Shown here: positions 5,102 through 6,829 of the stretch, one piece after another
Layout: every line of letters begins with the position of its first letter
Numbering within the stretch: the stretch's first letter is position 1
Assembly: GCA_016199405.1 (NCBI GenBank)
Contig: JACQGS010000126.1
Location: 1-6,829, forward strand
Length of the DNA stretch: 6,829 nt
Direction of reading: 5' to 3'
Origin: Chloroflexota bacterium
GTDB lineage: Bacteria > Chloroflexota > Anaerolineae > UBA4142
Made by a program: the position numbers and the translations under genes
Notes under the pieces: model-generated
Seen by the model: the letters and a program-made list of their open reading frames with translations, nothing else
Database searches by the model: none
What the model was told of the DNA's origin: nothing

Positions 5102-6829
5102 CTATTTTGGCACGCGCACATTTCCGATGACTACAAAACCTGCGCCGCTCGATGGCAACCGCGCGCCATCGCTCGGGCGATACAAACCAACGCGCACCGC
5201 ATACTCAGCCGGCGCGATATCGCGCGGCAGCGCGATCACCATCTCATCCGCGACGATTTCGCCGGCGTCCCAGAAGGATGTCGGATACGCGCCGCGCTGT
5301 GGCGGGCTGTCCGCTTGCGCGATCAAATTTCCGCGCGCATCCACCAGATGCGCAAAAACGGTGTAATCCTCGGCGATCATCGCGCGCGCGCGCCAAAATA
5401 ATTTCACGCGTACATTCGCAGCGTCGTTTTGGATGGCATAACCCGCGAGCGTGATCTGATCGCCAAACATGTACTCGACCGGATTCTCGACCACGATTCG
5501 CGCGTGCCCGCTAATTTTGAATCGCGCGATTACAGGCGTCACGACGCGTCCTTGCGGGTCGCGCGCGGCAAGATTTTGTAGCGACGCTTTGCGGTACACC
5601 GCGACCTCGACGCGCGCGACTTGCGGCGCGCGCGCGTCCGCCGCGACCGGCACGCGATATTTATCCACGATCACTTCGCCCGGCTGCCACAAGCGCGTCG
5701 GATACAACCCATTACCCGGATACGCGTCCCACTCCCCAATTTTTTTCCCGTCCGCGTCTACAAGCGCGATCCCAACCGAAAAATCCTCGGCGAGCCGCGT
5801 ATTGCTTCGCCAGTAAATGGTAATTGGTAATTCGGAATTGGGCGCGACGGATTTTTGCGGCAAGTCGTAGCCGATTTGTTCGATTTTGTCGTCGTAAAAG
5901 ATTCGCGTGTTGCGGGGAATGTTCGCGTCGTCGTTCAAGCGCGTGGGAAGCGCGTATGCCGGGGCGATCAGCGTGACGGGAGCGGCGACGGCAAAGCTGA
6001 AAGTAAAAAGTGAAAAGGCAAAAGGCAAAACCGAAAACTTGAAAACTTGAAACCTGAAACCTGAAACCTGCAACTGTGAGAGTCCGTGTGCCAATAACAA
6101 GGCAATTGCCGCGATGGCGGGGAAAAGCAGCCGCCCTTGCGATGCAAGCGTCAGCATCGTCCAGCGTATCAGCGCGAGGAAAATTATCGCCAGCCATAAC
6201 ACGGGCAGAGCAAGCAAACGCGGCAGCGCGCGTCGCGTAATCCCGATCAGCAAGCCAATTGTCGCGAGCACCGTGAACGCGTCGAGCGCGACATACACCC
6301 ATTCCGGCGCGATGATATTCACGCCGCCGAAATTGCCCCAAAACGAAATGCGCAAGCCCTGAAATTCATTCAGCAGTGTCATCAGCGTCGCCGGGTCTCG
6401 GCGCGCGCCGGCGATCGCGACAAAGACGTTGAGCGCGAGCGGATTGCCGTAGAGAAAATAATTACGCGCGTACCACCAAAACGCCATGAGAAAGACGCTT
6501 CCGACACAAACAAGTATTCCGGTGACGGGTGACGGGTGACGGGTGGCGAGGAGACTTTTCCCGTCACACGCCACTCGCCACTTGTCACGTCTGGCCCGCC
6601 AAAGCATATAAACAAAAACCGCGCTAGCCAACCCCAACATTCCCAACAAACTCACCTTCGTTAACGCGCCCATCCCGAGGACGATGCCCAAGATGATAAA
6701 TTGCCGTATCGTCGCGCCGCGCGTGGTCAGCCGCGTGAGCAAAAGCAATGCGAGCGTTGCGAGCATCACGGCGAGACTGTCGTTATTCACCGACGCGCTG
6801 ATAAAGAGAAACATCGGATTGAAGGCGAC
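5102..6829 (-). CDS. Membrane glycosyltransferase-like protein (GT39/ArnT-like), 5' end outside window
   Basis: The frame is open to the window edge; residues AFNP precede the first internal ATG (6812-6814), so the N-terminal catalytic part is missing. Residues below count from that Met. NPMFLFISASVNNDSLA resembles the luminal region of GT39/PMT-like and DUF2142-type membrane proteins. WWYARNYFLYGNPLALNVF (113-131) is a block I associate with this family in Chloroflexota. Hydrophobic segments lie near 1-27, 38-72, 98-115, 171-192, 199-216, 227-245 and 258-283. The C-terminus has two related beta-sandwich repeats, about 308-415 and 447-553, both with a D-F/Y-x-V...L-V-D-A core, GxYPTxxW, GEV/I and a terminal VxVGLYR/VAVYRKA. 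Such repeats often follow these enzymes; their role is unknown. The protein probably moves sugar from a polyprenyl carrier. Two stretches (75-99 and 247-277) are encoded by heptamer repeat DNA and look inserted. DUF2142 is the main alternative assignment. Confidence 0.82.
   Translation of the reverse strand, partial: VAFNPMFLFISASVNNDSLAVMLATLALLLLTRLTTRGATIRQFIILGIVLGMGALTKVSLLGMLGLASAVFVYMLWRARRDKWRVACDGKSLLATRHPSPVTGILVCVGSVFLMAFWWYARNYFLYGNPLALNVFVAIAGARRDPATLMTLLNEFQGLRISFWGNFGGVNIIAPEWVYVALDAFTVLATIGLLIGITRRALPRLLALPVLWLAIIFLALIRWTMLTLASQGRLLFPAIAAIALLLAHGLSQLQVSGFRFQVFKFSVLPFAFSLFTFSFAVAAPVTLIAPAYALPTRLNDDANIPRNTRIFYDDKIEQIGYDLPQKSVAPNSELPITIYWRSNTRLAEDFSVGIALVDADGKKIGEWDAYPGNGLYPTRLWQPGEVIVDKYRVPVAADARAPQVARVEVAVYRKASLQNLAARDPQGRVVTPVIARFKISGHARIVVENPVEYMFGDQITLAGYAIQNDAANVRVKLFWRARAMIAEDYTVFAHLVDARGNLIAQADSPPQRGAYPTSFWDAGEIVADEMVIALPRDIAPAEYAVRVGLYRPSDGARLPSSGAGFVVIGNVRVPK
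5992..6076. repeat. Heptamer repeat tract inside the glycosyltransferase frame
   Basis: Plus-strand units are GAAAAGG (6012-6018), CAAAAGG (6019-6025), CAAAACC (6026-6032), GAAAACT (6033-6039), GAAAACT (6041-6047), then GAAACCT three times (6049-6069) and GCAACTG (6070-6076). There are single-base slips at 6040 and 6048. Translated on the minus strand, this gives the aromatic, Phe/Ser-rich residues about 247-277 of the membrane protein. Base composition is sharply unlike the GC-rich flanks. Confidence 0.85.
6522..6588. repeat. Palindromic heptamer repeat inside the glycosyltransferase frame
   Basis: Left half: GTGACGG three times (6522-6542), then GTGGCGA (6543-6549). Right half: CCGTCAC (6561-6567), ACGCCAC (6568-6574), TCGCCAC (6575-6581), TTGTCAC (6582-6588). 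Pairing 6522-6550 with 6560-6588 gives a 29-position stem with about four mismatches and a 9-nt loop. It encodes roughly residues 76-98 of the membrane protein, a hydrophilic loop between two predicted helices. Confidence 0.88.

Noticed and set aside
6522..6588. Heptamer arrays as a CRISPR or attachment site
   Set aside because: Units are 7 nt with no spacers, and no integrase or cas gene is present.
5102..6829. Premature end or frameshift caused by the two repeat tracts in the membrane protein
   Set aside because: The frame stays open through both tracts and recognisable family sequence resumes on each side.

Overview
The window looks like chromosomal DNA from a bacterium of the Chloroflexota, probably an Anaerolineae-type lineage. 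This is inferred from a thermophile/archaeal-type SAH hydrolase, a DUF3105 membrane protein, a membrane glycosyltransferase with tandem beta-domains of a style common in that phylum, GCG/CGC-rich codons, and abundant short heptanucleotide repeats. No rRNA or marker gene is present to confirm it. Every supported gene is on the minus strand, so transcription runs from high to low coordinates.

Upstream part (6829 to 4416): the 3' portion of a large multi-spanning membrane protein resembling ArnT/PMT-like (GT39) glycosyltransferases, cut by the window edge, with two C-terminal beta-sandwich repeats. It is followed by its own extended -10 promoter and a single-pass DUF3105 protein.

Central control region (4396 to 4100): a near-consensus housekeeping promoter (TTGACA, 17 bp, TATAAA) feeds a complete SAM-I (S-box) riboswitch. 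A textbook expression platform follows: an intrinsic terminator and a mutually exclusive antiterminator that borrows the 3' strand of P1. The P3 arm of this riboswitch is greatly enlarged by an inverted array of 7-nt repeats.

Controlled operon (4099 to 52): mtnA (methylthioribose-1-phosphate isomerase), a small antitoxin-like gene, a PIN-domain VapC-like toxin gene, adoK (adenosine kinase, mycobacterial AdoK type) and sahH (S-adenosylhomocysteine hydrolase). The first four are separated by 12-13 nt or overlap, and ribosome binding sites abut or overlap the preceding stop codons. sahH follows a 125-nt spacer carrying a strong hairpin. The metabolic logic is clear: SahH splits SAH into homocysteine and adenosine, AdoK removes adenosine as AMP, and MtnA acts in recycling of methylthioadenosine. 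High SAM should terminate the transcript, low SAM should open it. The toxin-antitoxin pair in the middle of a SAM-sensing operon is the surprising part.

A second layer is a set of 7-nt periodic repeats with differing unit sequences. They occur after sahH, in the adoK-sahH spacer, in riboswitch P3, and at two places inside the glycosyltransferase reading frame. Two of them share the same palindromic architecture (about four heptamers, short loop, four complementary heptamers). This suggests a small mobile or replication-generated repeat family, comparable in style to the short tandem heptamer repeats known in cyanobacteria.
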